From Planctomycetota bacterium (GTDB taxonomy: Bacteria > Planctomycetota > JACOTG01), in NCBI GenBank assembly GCA_016178505.1, contig JACOTG010000164.1:1-49628 (forward strand): a stretch of 49,628 nucleotides of DNA, written 5' to 3'. The notes beneath the pieces are model-generated. The model did no database searches and had not been told where the DNA came from. It worked only from the letters and a program-made list of their open reading frames with translations. Below are positions 1 to 9,744 of this stretch, in pieces; positions within the stretch are counted from its first letter, which is position 1; each line of letters opens with the position of its first letter. The translations under genes and the position numbers were made by a program.

Positions 1-2
1 CC

Positions 3-27
3 ACCCACGGCCCTTCGGGCCGCGGGT
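3..27. terminator. Stem-loop downstream of the dppF-like gene
   Basis: Bases 3-13 pair with 17-27 around a TTC loop, with one A-C mismatch in an 11-bp stem. It lies about 100 bases past the stop of the minus-strand ATPase gene. No T run follows on the minus strand, so it may be a weak terminator or only a stable hairpin. The rest of 1-129 shows no gene. Confidence 0.35.
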
Positions 28-129
28 ACCCGTCGCTCCTAGCATCTGACGTCGCTCGCTGGCCCGCAGGAATGGCGCGCTTCTCGTCCGTTCCTTCCGT
101 CCAATCGACATCTTGGCGAGAAAGGCGGG

Positions 130-1121
<992 letters not shown>

Positions 1122-1125
<4 letters not shown>

Positions 1126-2096
1126 GCGAAGTGGCAGGCCACGCGGCGGCCGTCCTTCTCGAGGAGAGCTGGCTCGACGGCGCACGGCTCGGCCGCGAGC
1201 GGACATCGCGGTCGAAATCGGCAACCGGAGGGAAACGCGAAGGGATCCGGAACGGAACCGGGGATCGCACGAAGCCCACGCCGTTCGCCCACTCGCGGCC
1301 GCGCGTCGAGCAGCGCGCGCGTGTACGGATGCTTCGGCTCGCGGAAGAGATCGCGGGCCGTCGAATCTTCCACGATGCGTCCGGCGTACATCACGAGCAC
1401 GCGCGACGCGGAGCCCGCGACGACACCGAGGTCGTGCGTGATCAGCAGGATCGCGATCCCCAGCTCGGCGCGAAGCCTGTCGAGCAGTTCGAGGACTTGC
1501 GCCTGCACGGTGACGTCGAGCGCGGTGGTCGGCTCGTCGAGAAGGAGCAGCGAGGGTCTGCATGCGAGCGCGGATGCGATGAGCACGCGCTGCCTCATGC
1601 CGCCCGACAACTCGTGCGGATACGCGCGCGCGCGGGACTCCGGCGAGGGAATGCCGACGCGACGCAGCCAGTCGACGGCGCGCGCACGAGCCGCGGCGCG
1701 CGACACGCGCTCGTGCGCAAGGATTCCCTCGGCGACCTGATCGCCGACGCGCATCACCGGGTTCAGCGCCGAGAGCGGCTCCTGGAAGACCATCGCGATT
1801 CCGGCGCCGCGCACGGCGCGCATGTCGCGCTCTCCGATCGAAACGAGGTCGCGGCCGCGAAACTCGACGCGACCCGCCGCAATTCGAGCGACGCCCTCGG
1901 GCAAGATTTTGAGGATCGCGAGCGCCGTGAGGCTCTTGCCGCAGCCGCTCTCCCCCACGAGCCCGACGACCTCGCCGGCGCGAATCGCGAACGAAACGCC
2001 GTCGACGACGGTCGCTTCGCTGGACGCGCCCGCAACGACGACGCGCAGATCGCGCACGTCGAGCAGCACGGGCGACTCACTCGCAGTCTCGATCAC
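1122..2096 (-). CDS. dppD: Oligopeptide/dipeptide ABC transporter ATPase, DppD/OppD type
   Basis: First ATPase subunit of the peptide importer, 324 residues. Walker A (GESGCGKSL), signature LSGGMRQR, Walker B ([12 protein letters not shown]), switch histidine (ITHDLG) and the C-terminal oligo_HPY-type segment (KHPYTRALL, then [11 protein letters not shown]) are all present. The GTG start at 2096 has GGAGGG about six bases upstream. The stop overlaps the dppF-like start by four bases, so the two are translationally coupled. The gene is transcribed away from the binding-protein and permease genes. A TACAAT -10-like element lies on the minus strand at 2130-2135, but no convincing -35 was found. 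Confidence 0.93.
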
Positions 2097-2182
2097 CGAT
2101 TCCCTCCGCGCCGGCGTTCGGCGCGGCGCATTGTAGTCGCCCTCCGCAAATCAGGAAGAGTCGGCCGCCGCACCGACTCCGT

Positions 2183-2400
2183 AACCGACGCGTACGGAGC
2201 CAGGATCATATTCACCAGATTAGTCCCCACCGGTCGCGCGAGCGATCGCGATGACCGTGGACGATGCCCGTCTCGACACGCGTCCTTTCCGCTGCCTCGC
2301 GTCAGAAGTCCATTGGCGTCGGTTCGGTTCGTCGCTTGCCCGTTCGGCGAAGTGAGTGGCGTAAGTGGGAAAACGGATCCTGGCTCCGTACGCGTCAGTT
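2183..2400. repeat. Inverted pair of dispersed REP-like repeats (locus A)
   Basis: Two copies of the repeat core face each other: about 2183-2218 in forward orientation and 2363-2400 reverse-complemented. The best-matching 25 bases differ at one position (AACYGACGCGTACGGAGCCAGGATC, read as two pieces of a single motif). About 145 bases of unremarkable sequence lie between them. The pair fills the intergenic space between the divergent transporter arms and ends 14 bases before the binding-protein start. The 2097-2413 interval holds nothing else recognisable apart from the GTG leader of dppD. Confidence 0.8.
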
Positions 2401-2413
2401 AACATCGCGAGGC

Positions 2414-3955
2414 ATGGGGACGGGACTTCGGGCGGGGCTCCTCGGGATCGGTCTGTTCGCGTCTTGCGCGCGCGGACCACGGGCTGACTTCGTCGCGGTG
2501 TTGTGGACCGAGGTCGAGACGTTCGACCCCGCGCAGATGACCGGAGTCGCCGACGGATCGGTCGCGCGGGCGCTGTGGGAGGGCTTGCTCGTTCCCGGCG
2601 ATCGCGGGCCCGAGCCGGGCATTGCCGAGCGATTCGACGTGTCGGACGACGGGCTCGCCTACACGTTTCACCTGCGCGACGGCCTTCGGTTCTCGGACGG
2701 ATCGACGCTCGACGCCGCGGACGTGGCGCGATCGTGGGCGCGCGTCGTCGATCCCGAGACCGCGGCGAACAACGCTGCGCTCTTCGACGGCATTCGCGGT
2801 GCGCGCGACGTTCGCGAGGGGCGCGTGCCGGTGGCGTCGCTCGGAGTCGTCGCCCCGGACCCGCGCACGCTCGTCGTCACGCTGGAGACGCCGATCGCGT
2901 CCTTTCCAGATCGCGTGACGCTGCCGCCGTTCTACCCCGTGCATCTCGCCTCGATCGCGAGCCATCCCGACGACTGGCAGCAGCCGGGACGCCTCGTGTG
3001 CAACGGACCCTACGTTCTCGAGTCGTGGCGCGTGAACGATCGAATGCGTCTCGTTCGCAACCCCTACTTCCGCGAGCGAGCACCATTCGGACGAATCGAC
3101 TTCCTCTCGGTCGAGTCTCCGATGACCGCGTTCAACCTCTACGCGACCGGTCAAGCCGACTGGCTCGCGAGCGTGCCGCGCGACGTCATTCCCGACATTC
3201 GCGACCGCCCGGACCTCCACATCGAGCCGTATCTGGGCGTGTGTTTCTATCGAATCAACGTGACGCGAAAGCCGTTCGACGATCCGCGCGTGCGACGGGC
3301 GCTGTCGCTCGCGATCGATCGCGATGCGCTCGTGCGCCACGTCACGCGGGCCGGCGAGCGGCCCGCGACGAGCTTCGTGCCGCCGCTCGTCCCCGGCTAT
3401 GATCCGCCGACGACGAGCTTCGTGCGCTTCGATCCCGCAACCGCCCGCGCCTGCCTCGCCGAAGCACGACTCTCGTCGCCGCTCGACGTCGAGATCCTGT
3501 ACGCGTCCGCCGACGTGAACCGCGAGGTCGCGCTCGCGCTCCAGGATCAGTGGTCGCGCCAACTCGGCGCGCGAGTGCGGCTGCGAAATCAGGAGTGGAA
3601 GGTCTACATTCAGTCGACCAAGTCGTGCGACTACGACGTCGCGAGGTCTTCGTGGATCGCAGACTACCCCGACGCGGAAAGCTTCCTCGACGTCTTTCGC
3701 GGCGACGATCCGAACAACCGCACGGGTTGGCGATCCGACCGCTACGATGCGCTCCTCGAGGCCGCATCCCGGGTGCGCGACCGCGCGCGACGCTCCAAAC
3801 TCCTCTCCGAAGCGGAGCGCATTCTGCTCGAAGAGGGGCCGGTACTTCCGCTCTACTTCATGGTCAGCACGAACCTCGTGCGTCCGAGCATCGTCGGTTT
3901 CGAGTCGAGCCCGATGGACTGGCACCTTCCGCATCGACTGCGACGGACGGCGTGA
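2414..3955 (+). CDS. Peptide ABC transporter substrate-binding lipoprotein (SBP family 5)
   Basis: Extracytoplasmic solute-binding protein of the DppA/OppA class, about 513 residues, normal for the family. The start at 2414 gives a lipoprotein signal peptide (MGTGLRAGLLGIGLFASC) with the modified cysteine near residue 18; the open frame upstream of it runs through the repeat pair and looks non-coding. Family features include the early segment ETFDPAQMTGVADG, the hinge-region motif YTFHLRDGLRFSDGS, and VRRALSLAIDRDALV in the C-terminal half. The stop and the permease start share one base (TGATG), so it is the first gene of the plus-strand arm. Ligand unknown; peptides inferred from the neighbours. 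Confidence 0.92.
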   Translation: MGTGLRAGLLGIGLFASCARGPRADFVAVLWTEVETFDPAQMTGVADGSVARALWEGLLVPGDRGPEPGIAERFDVSDDGLAYTFHLRDGLRFSDGSTLDAADVARSWARVVDPETAANNAALFDGIRGARDVREGRVPVASLGVVAPDPRTLVVTLETPIASFPDRVTLPPFYPVHLASIASHPDDWQQPGRLVCNGPYVLESWRVNDRMRLVRNPYFRERAPFGRIDFLSVESPMTAFNLYATGQADWLASVPRDVIPDIRDRPDLHIEPYLGVCFYRINVTRKPFDDPRVRRALSLAIDRDALVRHVTRAGERPATSFVPPLVPGYDPPTTSFVRFDPATARACLAEARLSSPLDVEILYASADVNREVALALQDQWSRQLGARVRLRNQEWKVYIQSTKSCDYDVARSSWIADYPDAESFLDVFRGDDPNNRTGWRSDRYDALLEAASRVRDRARRSKLLSEAERILLEEGPVLPLYFMVSTNLVRPSIVGFESSPMDWHLPHRLRRTA

Positions 3956-4875
3956 TGCTTCGCTTCGCGGTACGGCGACTCGCGTTCCTGCCCGTTGCGG
4001 TCTTCGTGATCTTGAGCGCCGCGTTCTTCCTCGTCCGTACGTTGCCGGGCGGCCCGTTCGATCGCGAGCGATCGCTGCCTCCGGCCGTCCAGAAACGCGT
4101 GCGCGAGGCGTATCACCTCGACGAGCCCGTGTGGCGCCAATACGTTCGCTACCTCGAAGGGGTGGCGGCTGACCTCGATTTCGGGCCGTCGACGCGCTAT
4201 GCGAACCGGTCGGTGAACGGACTGCTCGCGGACTCGCTGCCGACTTCGTTCGCGCTCGGCGCCGCCGCGCTCGCGTTCGCGGTGCTCCTCGGCGCGCCGA
4301 TCGGCGTCTGGTCCGCCGCGCGACCTCGAGGCGCGCTTCCGCTCTTGTCGACGACGCTCGCACTCGTCGGCGTCGCGCTGCCGAGCTTCGTGGTCGCATC
4401 GCTCCTCCTGCTCCTCTTCGGCTTCGTGCTCGAATGGCTTCCCGTCGCCGGCTGGGGCACGCCCGCGCACGTCGTGCTGCCGGCGATCGCGCTCGGACTG
4501 CCGGTTGCCGCCGTCGTCGCGCGGCTCGTTCGCGTCGGCATGATCGATGCGCTGTCGCAGGATTTCGCGCGCACCGCGCGAGCAGACGGTGTCGCGCCGT
4601 CGCGGATCCTGTGGCGTCACGCGTTTCGAATCGGATGCTTGCCCGCCGTGTCGTACCTCGGTCCCGCTGCGGCGTCGGTCCTCACCGGCAGCTTCGTCGT
4701 CGAGAAGATCTTCGCGATCCCGGGGATGGGCGCGCACTTCGTGAACAGCGTCCTCAACCGTGATGCGCCGCTCCTCGTCGGCTGTGCCGTGACGTACTTC
4801 GTCGTGCTCTACGTGATGAACCTTTTTTCCGATCTCGTGCATGCCGGCCTCGATCCACGCATTCGGCTCCGTTGA
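3955..4875 (+). CDS. dppB: Peptide ABC transporter permease, DppB/OppB type
   Basis: Inner-membrane channel subunit, about 306 residues. The N-terminal segment (MLRFAVRRLAFLPVAVFVIL) is the typical first transmembrane helix of DppB proteins, followed by RTLPGGPFD, the usual periplasmic GDP-like region. The cytoplasmic EAA loop that contacts the ATPase reads DFARTARADGVAPSRILWRH. The C-terminal part (FAIPGMGAHFVNSVLNRD) is characteristic of the family. The start overlaps the stop of the binding-protein gene, and the stop lies inside the next permease gene, so the three form one operon. It is a complete gene of ordinary composition. Confidence 0.93.
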   Translation: MLRFAVRRLAFLPVAVFVILSAAFFLVRTLPGGPFDRERSLPPAVQKRVREAYHLDEPVWRQYVRYLEGVAADLDFGPSTRYANRSVNGLLADSLPTSFALGAAALAFAVLLGAPIGVWSAARPRGALPLLSTTLALVGVALPSFVVASLLLLLFGFVLEWLPVAGWGTPAHVVLPAIALGLPVAAVVARLVRVGMIDALSQDFARTARADGVAPSRILWRHAFRIGCLPAVSYLGPAAASVLTGSFVVEKIFAIPGMGAHFVNSVLNRDAPLLVGCAVTYFVVLYVMNLFSDLVHAGLDPRIRLR

Positions 4876-5719
4876 CGCGGCGCTGTCGCGCTTTCGCCGC
4901 GAGCCGCTAGCCCGCGCGGGGCTGATCGTGCTCGTCGCGCTCGCAGCGACATGCGTCGTCGGGCCCGCGATCCTCGATCGGCTCGGCATCGCCGCACGCA
5001 CGATCGACCTCGAAGCGCAGTTCGAGCCGCCGTCGTTTCACCACTGGCTCGGAGCCGATCGACAAGGCCGCGACCTCCTCGCGCGCCTGCTCGAGGGGGG
5101 CCGGCTCTCGCTCGCCATCGGCATCCTCGGCGCGTCCGTCTCCCTCGCGCTCGGCGGAGCGTATGGAGCGGCGGCCGGGCTCGCGGGCGGGCGAACGGAT
5201 CGCACGATGATGCGAGTGGTCGACCTGCTCTATGGCCTCCCCTACATGGTGATCGTGATCTTGCTCGGCGCGTATCTCGGAAGAAGCGTGCTCGTGCTCT
5301 TCCTCGCGCTCGGGCTCGTGGAGTGGTTGACGCCCGCGCGCATCGCGCGAGGCGAGGTCGCGCGCTTTCGCGAGCGCGAGTTCGTGCTCGCCGCTCGCGC
5401 ACTCGGCTCGACGAACCGCGCGATCTTCCGGCGTCACCTGGTGCGAAATCTCCTGCCCGTGCTCGTCGCGTATCTCGCGCTCACGGTGCCGCGCGTCATT
5501 CTGTTCGAGGCGTTCTTGTCGTACCTCGGGCTCGGCGTTCAACCACCCGACGTCTCGTGGGGTCTTCTCGCGGCGGACGGAGTCCAAGCGTTGACGCCCG
5601 TGCGCGTCTACTGGTGGCTGGTGCTCTTCCCGGCGGCGGCGCTCGCGCTGACGCTTCTCTCGCTCAACTGGGTGGGCGAGGGACTGCGAGCGGCGCTCGA
5701 TCCGAAGCGGCGCGCGTGA
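4841..5719 (+). CDS. dppC: Peptide ABC transporter permease, DppC/OppC type
   Basis: Second membrane subunit, 292 residues. It shows the DppC hallmark HHWLGADRQGRDLLARLLEG, the EAA loop FVLAARALGSTNRAIFRRHL and the C-terminal signature FLSYLGLGVQPPDVSWGLL. About six membrane segments are evident. The start at 4841 overlaps the dppB end by 35 bases; a later start would remove the conserved N-terminal helix region only partly, so this one is preferred but not certain. It closes the plus-strand arm of the transporter; the ATPases are encoded on the opposite strand. Confidence 0.92.
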   Translation: MPASIHAFGSVDAALSRFRREPLARAGLIVLVALAATCVVGPAILDRLGIAARTIDLEAQFEPPSFHHWLGADRQGRDLLARLLEGGRLSLAIGILGASVSLALGGAYGAAAGLAGGRTDRTMMRVVDLLYGLPYMVIVILLGAYLGRSVLVLFLALGLVEWLTPARIARGEVARFREREFVLAARALGSTNRAIFRRHLVRNLLPVLVAYLALTVPRVILFEAFLSYLGLGVQPPDVSWGLLAADGVQALTPVRVYWWLVLFPAAALALTLLSLNWVGEGLRAALDPKRRA

Positions 5720-5725
5720 GCGAGG

Positions 5726-5926
5726 TCAGCGACCCCAGCGCAGCGCGTGACGCACGGCGGCGGCGCGACGGTCGGGCAGCCGCACGATCACGAAGAGCGC
5801 GATCGCGGTCAGGGCCGCCGGCCAAAAGCCGACGAATGCCGCGAGCGAAGAGAGCGCGACGAGGAGAGCAACCGTGAGGGAGGCGCGCAACGCGAGCCGC
5901 GCGACGTAGAGGAGATGACGAGCCAC
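5726..5926 (-). CDS. Small predicted membrane protein
   Basis: A 66-residue protein, unrecognised. It has two hydrophobic segments (about residues 13-30 and 33-48) separated by a short turn and a basic C-terminus (RLPDRRAAAVRHALRWGR), so a two-helix membrane hairpin with positive cytoplasmic tail is likely. It is supported by a GTG start at 5926 with an excellent ribosome-binding site, AGAAAGAAGG, six bases upstream. It converges with the permease gene, leaving six bases between the stops. No function can be assigned. Confidence 0.55.
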   Translation of the reverse strand: MARHLLYVARLALRASLTVALLVALSSLAAFVGFWPAALTAIALFVIVRLPDRRAAAVRHALRWGR

Positions 5927-5999
5927 GATGCCTTCTTTCTGCCTCCCCGTTCTCGGCGAAACTTCCGTTCCCGATCACGGGGGTACGACCCACCCACCC

Positions 6000-6018
6000 G
6001 GGAGCGCCTCGCGCTCCC
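6000..6018. other. GC-rich hairpin between ridA and the small membrane protein gene
   Basis: GGGAGCGC pairs perfectly with GCGCTCCC around a CTC loop. It lies just past the minus-strand ridA stop, and could help stop transcription, although no T run follows. Confidence 0.35.
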
Positions 6019-6069
6019 CGCCCGACCTTCTTTCGAAACCCTATTCTCTACCCCATCACTCGATGGCGA

Positions 6070-6456
6070 TCAGCGCGCGAGCAACGCGACGGCGTCGATC
6101 TCGATGCGAACGTCGCGCGGCAGTCGACCGACTTGGACGGTCGCGCGCGCCGGCGGCGTCTCGCCGAAGAATCGCCCGTAGACTTCGTTCATGGCCTGGA
6201 AGTCGCCGAGGTCCGCGAGGAACACGGTCGTCTTCGCCACCTCGCGCATCGTCGCGCCAGCTGCCTCGACGATGGCTTGTATGTTCTTCATGACCCGCTC
6301 GGTCTGCGCCGCGATGTCTCCCATGACGAGGTTTCCCGTCGCGGGGTCGAGCGGGATCTGACCGGAAACGAAGAGGAACGAGACGGCGCGGATCCCCTGG
6401 CTGTAGGGACCGATCGCCTTCGGCGCTTTGTCGGTCTGCACGCGCTCGATCGGCAT
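6070..6456 (-). CDS. ridA: RidA family enamine/imine deaminase
   Basis: Cytosolic RidA (YjgF/YER057c/UK114) protein, 128 residues, normal length. In this family it hydrolyses reactive 2-aminoacrylate-type enamines released by PLP enzymes. The recognisable core is [20 protein letters not shown], then [14 protein letters not shown], the central [19 protein letters not shown] and the C-terminal [20 protein letters not shown], which carries the conserved arginine of the active site and the P-x-R-x-T/V-V signature. The ATG at 6456 is preceded by GGAGAG. The open frame continues upstream over the neighbouring coiled-coil gene but in a shadow frame. It sits 28 bases downstream of that gene and may be co-transcribed with it. 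Confidence 0.95.
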   Translation of the reverse strand: MPIERVQTDKAPKAIGPYSQGIRAVSFLFVSGQIPLDPATGNLVMGDIAAQTERVMKNIQAIVEAAGATMREVAKTTVFLADLGDFQAMNEVYGRFFGETPPARATVQVGRLPRDVRIEIDAVALLAR

Positions 6457-6484
6457 GGGGCGACTCTCCGTTTCTCGGATTTCG

Positions 6485-6946
6485 CTAGTTCGGTTTCTTC
6501 GGCGAATCGGGGGCTTTGCCGCTGGCATCGTCGGCCGGCTTCGCCTTTGCCGCGGCCTCCATCTCGACGATTCGAGACTGGAACGTCTCCGCGTCCTTCT
6601 TTGCCTGCCCGAGCTCGGCAAGGATCTTGTCGCGCTCCGCGCGAACTTCGGCCGTTTCCTTCTTCGCCGCGTCGAGGTCCCGTTGGATCGCAGCAACCCG
6701 ATCGTTCGCGGTCTTGGCGCTCTCCACGAGTGCCTCGGCCGCCTTGCGGCCACGCTCCGCCGCGGCGATCCGGCCCTCGGAGCCCTCGAGTTGTTTCTTC
6801 GCATCCGCCGAGCCCTTCCAAGCCGACGCCCAGAGGATCGCGAACAACAGCGCGACGCCGATCAAGAGGAACATGAAGAAGCCGCCGCCGCCCTTCTTCC
6901 CGGCGTCTTCCGACAGACTGGACCCGGTATCCGCCACTTCCGGCAT
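6485..6946 (-). CDS. Membrane-anchored coiled-coil protein, unknown function
   Basis: A 153-residue protein with no recognised family. After a short polar start and a glycine-rich stretch (KKGGGGFF) there is a single transmembrane helix (about residues 23-43), followed by a long Ala/Glu/Lys-rich coiled coil (about 48-135) and a Lys/Pro-rich tail ending [10 protein letters not shown]. The ATG at 6946 has GGAGG eight bases upstream. It lies between serS and ridA on the same strand. The layout resembles inner-membrane tethered coiled-coil proteins, but the sequence alone gives no role. Stop codon is TAG. Confidence 0.75.
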   Translation of the reverse strand: MPEVADTGSSLSEDAGKKGGGGFFMFLLIGVALLFAILWASAWKGSADAKKQLEGSEGRIAAAERGRKAAEALVESAKTANDRVAAIQRDLDAAKKETAEVRAERDKILAELGQAKKDAETFQSRIVEMEAAAKAKPADDASGKAPDSPKKPN

Positions 6947-7083
6947 TCGATGCCCTCCATTTGTTTCGAGATCCGTCCGCGCCGCGTTTTTGGCCGGGCG
7001 GCAAAGCTCGCGATTCTATCCGACGTGCGCGTCCCGCCGCAATGCGCCCGACTGCCGTCTCTGAACTATCGATTCAATCGGAT

Positions 7084-8385
7084 TCACGGCACGATTCGTT
7101 TCGGTGCATCGATCACGAGGCCGCCGCCGGCGAGCCAAGGCGACAGCACGTCGGGGATCTGCACGGTTCCCTCCGCCGTCTGGTAGGTCTCGACGAGCGT
7201 GACGAGCACGCGCGGCAACGCGAGACCCGAGCCGTTGAGCGTGTGGACGAACTTCACCTTGCCGTCGGCGCCGCGATATCGAATGTTCGCGCGACGCGCC
7301 TGGAAGTCTCCGAAGTTGCTGCACGACGACACCTCGAGCCACCGCTCGAGTCCGGGCGCCCACGCCTCGATGTCGTACGTCATCGCCGATCCGAAGCTCA
7401 GGTCTCCCGTGCAGAGGAGCACGACGCGATACGTGATGCGGAGCCGCTTCAGCACTTCCTCCGCATTCAGGAGCAGCGACTCCAGCTCGGCTTCGCTCTC
7501 CTCCGGCCGCACGATCTTCACCATCTCCACCTTGTTGAACTGGTGGACGCGCACGAGTCCGGCGGTGTCCTTCCCTGCCGCGCCGGCCTCGCGCCGGAAG
7601 CAAGCCGTGTGTCCGGTGTAGTACAGCGGCAGGTCGGACTCTTTCAGCATCTCGCCGTTGTGGAGGTTCGTCAGCGGAACCTCGGCGGTCGGGATGAGGA
7701 ACTGAGTCGACCCGTCGATCCCGTACATGTCGCTCTCGAGCTTCGGGATCTGGCCCGTGCCGCGCATCGACGTGCGGTTCGACAGGACCGGCACTTGGCA
7801 CTCGACGTAGCCGTGCTCGCGCGTGTGCAAGTCGAGCATGAAGTTGATGAGCGCTCGCTCGAGCCGCGCGCCCCATCCCTTTCCCACGTAGAACCCCGAG
7901 CCCGCGATCTTCGTCGCGCGCGGGAAGTCGAAGACGTCGAGCGAGGCGCCCAGCTCGATGTGCGTCTTCGGCTTGAAGGGGAATCGCCGGGGCTCGCCGT
8001 GTTTCCGGATCTCCTTGTTCTGCGTCGCGTCGTCGCCGACCGGCACCTTCGCGTTCGGGATGTTCGGCAGCCACTCGAGGAGCGACGTCAGCTCCGCTTC
8101 GACCTCGGCGAGCTGGCGGTCGAGCGCTTGGACGTCGTCGCCGATGCGTCGCACCTCGGCCATTCGCGTGCTGGCGTCTTTGCCTTCGCGCTTGAGCTTG
8201 CCGATCTCCTCCGACGCCGCGTTGCGCTCGCGCTTCAGCACTTCGGCTTGCTGTACGAGCGCGCGGCGCCGCTCATCGGTCGCGAGGATCTTCGAGACGT
8301 TCGCCTTCTCCTCGTTCTCGCGTTTCTTCTTGATCGCGTCCCGGACGACGTCGGGATGTTCGCGCACGAAGTGGAGGTCGAGCAT
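7084..8385 (-). CDS. serS: Seryl-tRNA synthetase
   Basis: Class II aminoacyl-tRNA synthetase that charges tRNA-Ser, 433 residues. The N-terminal tRNA-binding coiled-coil arm is residues 1-110 (MLDLHFVREHPDVVRDAIKK, then Lys/Glu-rich helices). The catalytic core has TAEVPLTNLHNGEML, motif 2 with CFRREAGAAGKDTAGLVRVH, and motif 3 with GSGLALPRVLVTLVETYQ. The ATG at 8385 has AAAGGA eleven bases upstream and follows the amidohydrolase stop by two bases, so the pair is coupled. The much longer open frame on this strand is a read-through of the tatD antisense and is not real. Confidence 0.97.
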   Translation of the reverse strand: MLDLHFVREHPDVVRDAIKKKRENEEKANVSKILATDERRRALVQQAEVLKRERNAASEEIGKLKREGKDASTRMAEVRRIGDDVQALDRQLAEVEAELTSLLEWLPNIPNAKVPVGDDATQNKEIRKHGEPRRFPFKPKTHIELGASLDVFDFPRATKIAGSGFYVGKGWGARLERALINFMLDLHTREHGYVECQVPVLSNRTSMRGTGQIPKLESDMYGIDGSTQFLIPTAEVPLTNLHNGEMLKESDLPLYYTGHTACFRREAGAAGKDTAGLVRVHQFNKVEMVKIVRPEESEAELESLLLNAEEVLKRLRITYRVVLLCTGDLSFGSAMTYDIEAWAPGLERWLEVSSCSNFGDFQARRANIRYRGADGKVKFVHTLNGSGLALPRVLVTLVETYQTAEGTVQIPDVLSPWLAGGGLVIDAPKRIVP

Positions 8386-8387
8386 CG

Positions 8388-9626
8388 TCAGTTCCTTTCT
8401 TCGAAGAGGAGGCGGCCCTGCACGACGGTCGCGACGACTCGCGCCGCCGCGTGCGTGATCGCCTCCTCGACGTCGCGTTGGCGCGTATCTGCGGGCAATG
8501 CGATTGCGGTGAGATCCGCCTCGCGTCCCACCTCGATCACTCCGGCGCGGTCTCCCAGCCCGAGTGCACGCGCCCCCGCGGAGGTCGCCATCGCGACGAT
8601 CTCGCTCGGCGAGGGCGCGTTCGGCAATGCGGCGACCGCTCTCATTTCCGCGAGAACGTCGAGGGAATCGTTCGACGCCAAGCTGTCGGTTCCCAGCGCA
8701 ACCGTGACGCCCGCCCGCCGAAGGCGCGCAAACGGATGATCGCGATGTCCGAAGAACCGGTGCGATCGCGGGCAGAACACTACTGCGGATCCCGCCGCAC
8801 GGACGAGCGTTACGTCGTCGTCGTCGAGGTAGTTCGCGTGCACGAGGAGGGTCGACGGACCGAGGACTCCCAGCTCGTGAAGATATCGGACGGGCGTGCA
8901 TCGCGGCGGCACGAACCGGTCGACGGGAGCGCCGAGATCCTCGAGAAGCTCGCGAAACGGACCGCGGCCCGTCTTCACGAACTCGACTTCCTCGCGGGTC
9001 TCGGACACGTGCACGGCGAGCGGGAGCCGGCGCGCTGCGGCCACGGCCGCCGCCGTTCGAAAGAGTTCCCGCGAAACGCTGTACGGCGCGTGCGGCGAGA
9101 CGCCCCACGCGAGAAGCCCCGTCTTCGACGGGACCGCGCCGATTCGCGATTCGAGGAGCGCACGACCCGCTTCGGCAGCATCGGTCGCGAGCCCGATCGC
9201 CTCCTCGAAGGCGAGCGCGCGAACGTGGGCGCGCGCGAGGGACCGTGCTGAGCAGCCGCTCGTCGAGATGTCGCCGAGTGTGGTCGTGCCGGCTCGAACC
9301 GCCTCGCGAACCCCGGCGTCGCTCGCGGCCTCGAGGCTCGCCGGCGTTTCGTTCGCGCGCGCCGCGAGGAGCGCGCGCAGCCATTGCGTGAAGTCCGCGC
9401 CGGCGGGGACGCGGCCGCGCATCCCCGAGAGCTCGAGGTGCACGTGCGCGTTCACGAGGCCGGGCAGGATTGCGGCGTCGCCGAAGTCGATGACCTCGGG
9501 CCCGCCGGAGGGGTACCGCGTGCGCCGCCCCACCGCCGTGATTCGGCCGGCAGCGTCCACGCGCAATTCGGCGTTCTCGACGACGTCGCCAGCCCGCGTC
9601 ACGAGGTAACGCGCGCGCACGATCAT
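8388..9626 (-). CDS. Amidohydrolase-superfamily deaminase (MTA/SAH or aminofutalosine deaminase-like)
   Basis: Metal-dependent hydrolase of the cytosine-deaminase-like/TrzN/Mtad group, about 412 residues. Metal-ligand motifs are NAHVHLE (about residue 60), AVHVSETREEVEF, then VHANYLDDDD and LGTDSLASNDSLD with the final catalytic aspartate. The small beta-sandwich at both ends (MIVRARYLVTRAG; VVQGRLLF) is typical. The family deaminates purine-like compounds; aminodeoxyfutalosine deaminase of the futalosine menaquinone route is a possible identity, but no other menaquinone gene is nearby. The ATG at 9626 has no good Shine-Dalgarno; upstream in-frame codons look non-coding. It overlaps nothing and is coupled to serS. 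Confidence 0.85.
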   Translation of the reverse strand: MIVRARYLVTRAGDVVENAELRVDAAGRITAVGRRTRYPSGGPEVIDFGDAAILPGLVNAHVHLELSGMRGRVPAGADFTQWLRALLAARANETPASLEAASDAGVREAVRAGTTTLGDISTSGCSARSLARAHVRALAFEEAIGLATDAAEAGRALLESRIGAVPSKTGLLAWGVSPHAPYSVSRELFRTAAAVAAARRLPLAVHVSETREEVEFVKTGRGPFRELLEDLGAPVDRFVPPRCTPVRYLHELGVLGPSTLLVHANYLDDDDVTLVRAAGSAVVFCPRSHRFFGHRDHPFARLRRAGVTVALGTDSLASNDSLDVLAEMRAVAALPNAPSPSEIVAMATSAGARALGLGDRAGVIEVGREADLTAIALPADTRQRDVEEAITHAAARVVATVVQGRLLFEERN

Positions 9627-9684
9627 CGAGGGGCCGCTGCGCGAAGGGTCGACACGTCTCGGTCTCCACGAAAAAGGGCCGCGC

Positions 9685-9735
9685 ATCATACCGCGGGCGA
9701 GCGCGCTTCCCAAGCGATCGAGCGGCACGTACAAT
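9685..9735. promoter_or_regulatory. Compact divergent promoter, amidohydrolase/serS versus tatD/moxR
   Basis: Plus strand: TTCCCA (9707-9712), 17-base spacer, TACAAT (9730-9735). Minus strand: TTGGGA (9713-9708), 17-base spacer, TATGAT (9690-9685). The two -35 elements overlap by five bases, so RNA polymerase can occupy only one at a time. The plus transcript would begin within about three bases of the tatD ATG, which has no ribosome-binding site, suggesting a leaderless message. Confidence 0.5.
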
Positions 9736-9744
9736 CCGCCGCCC

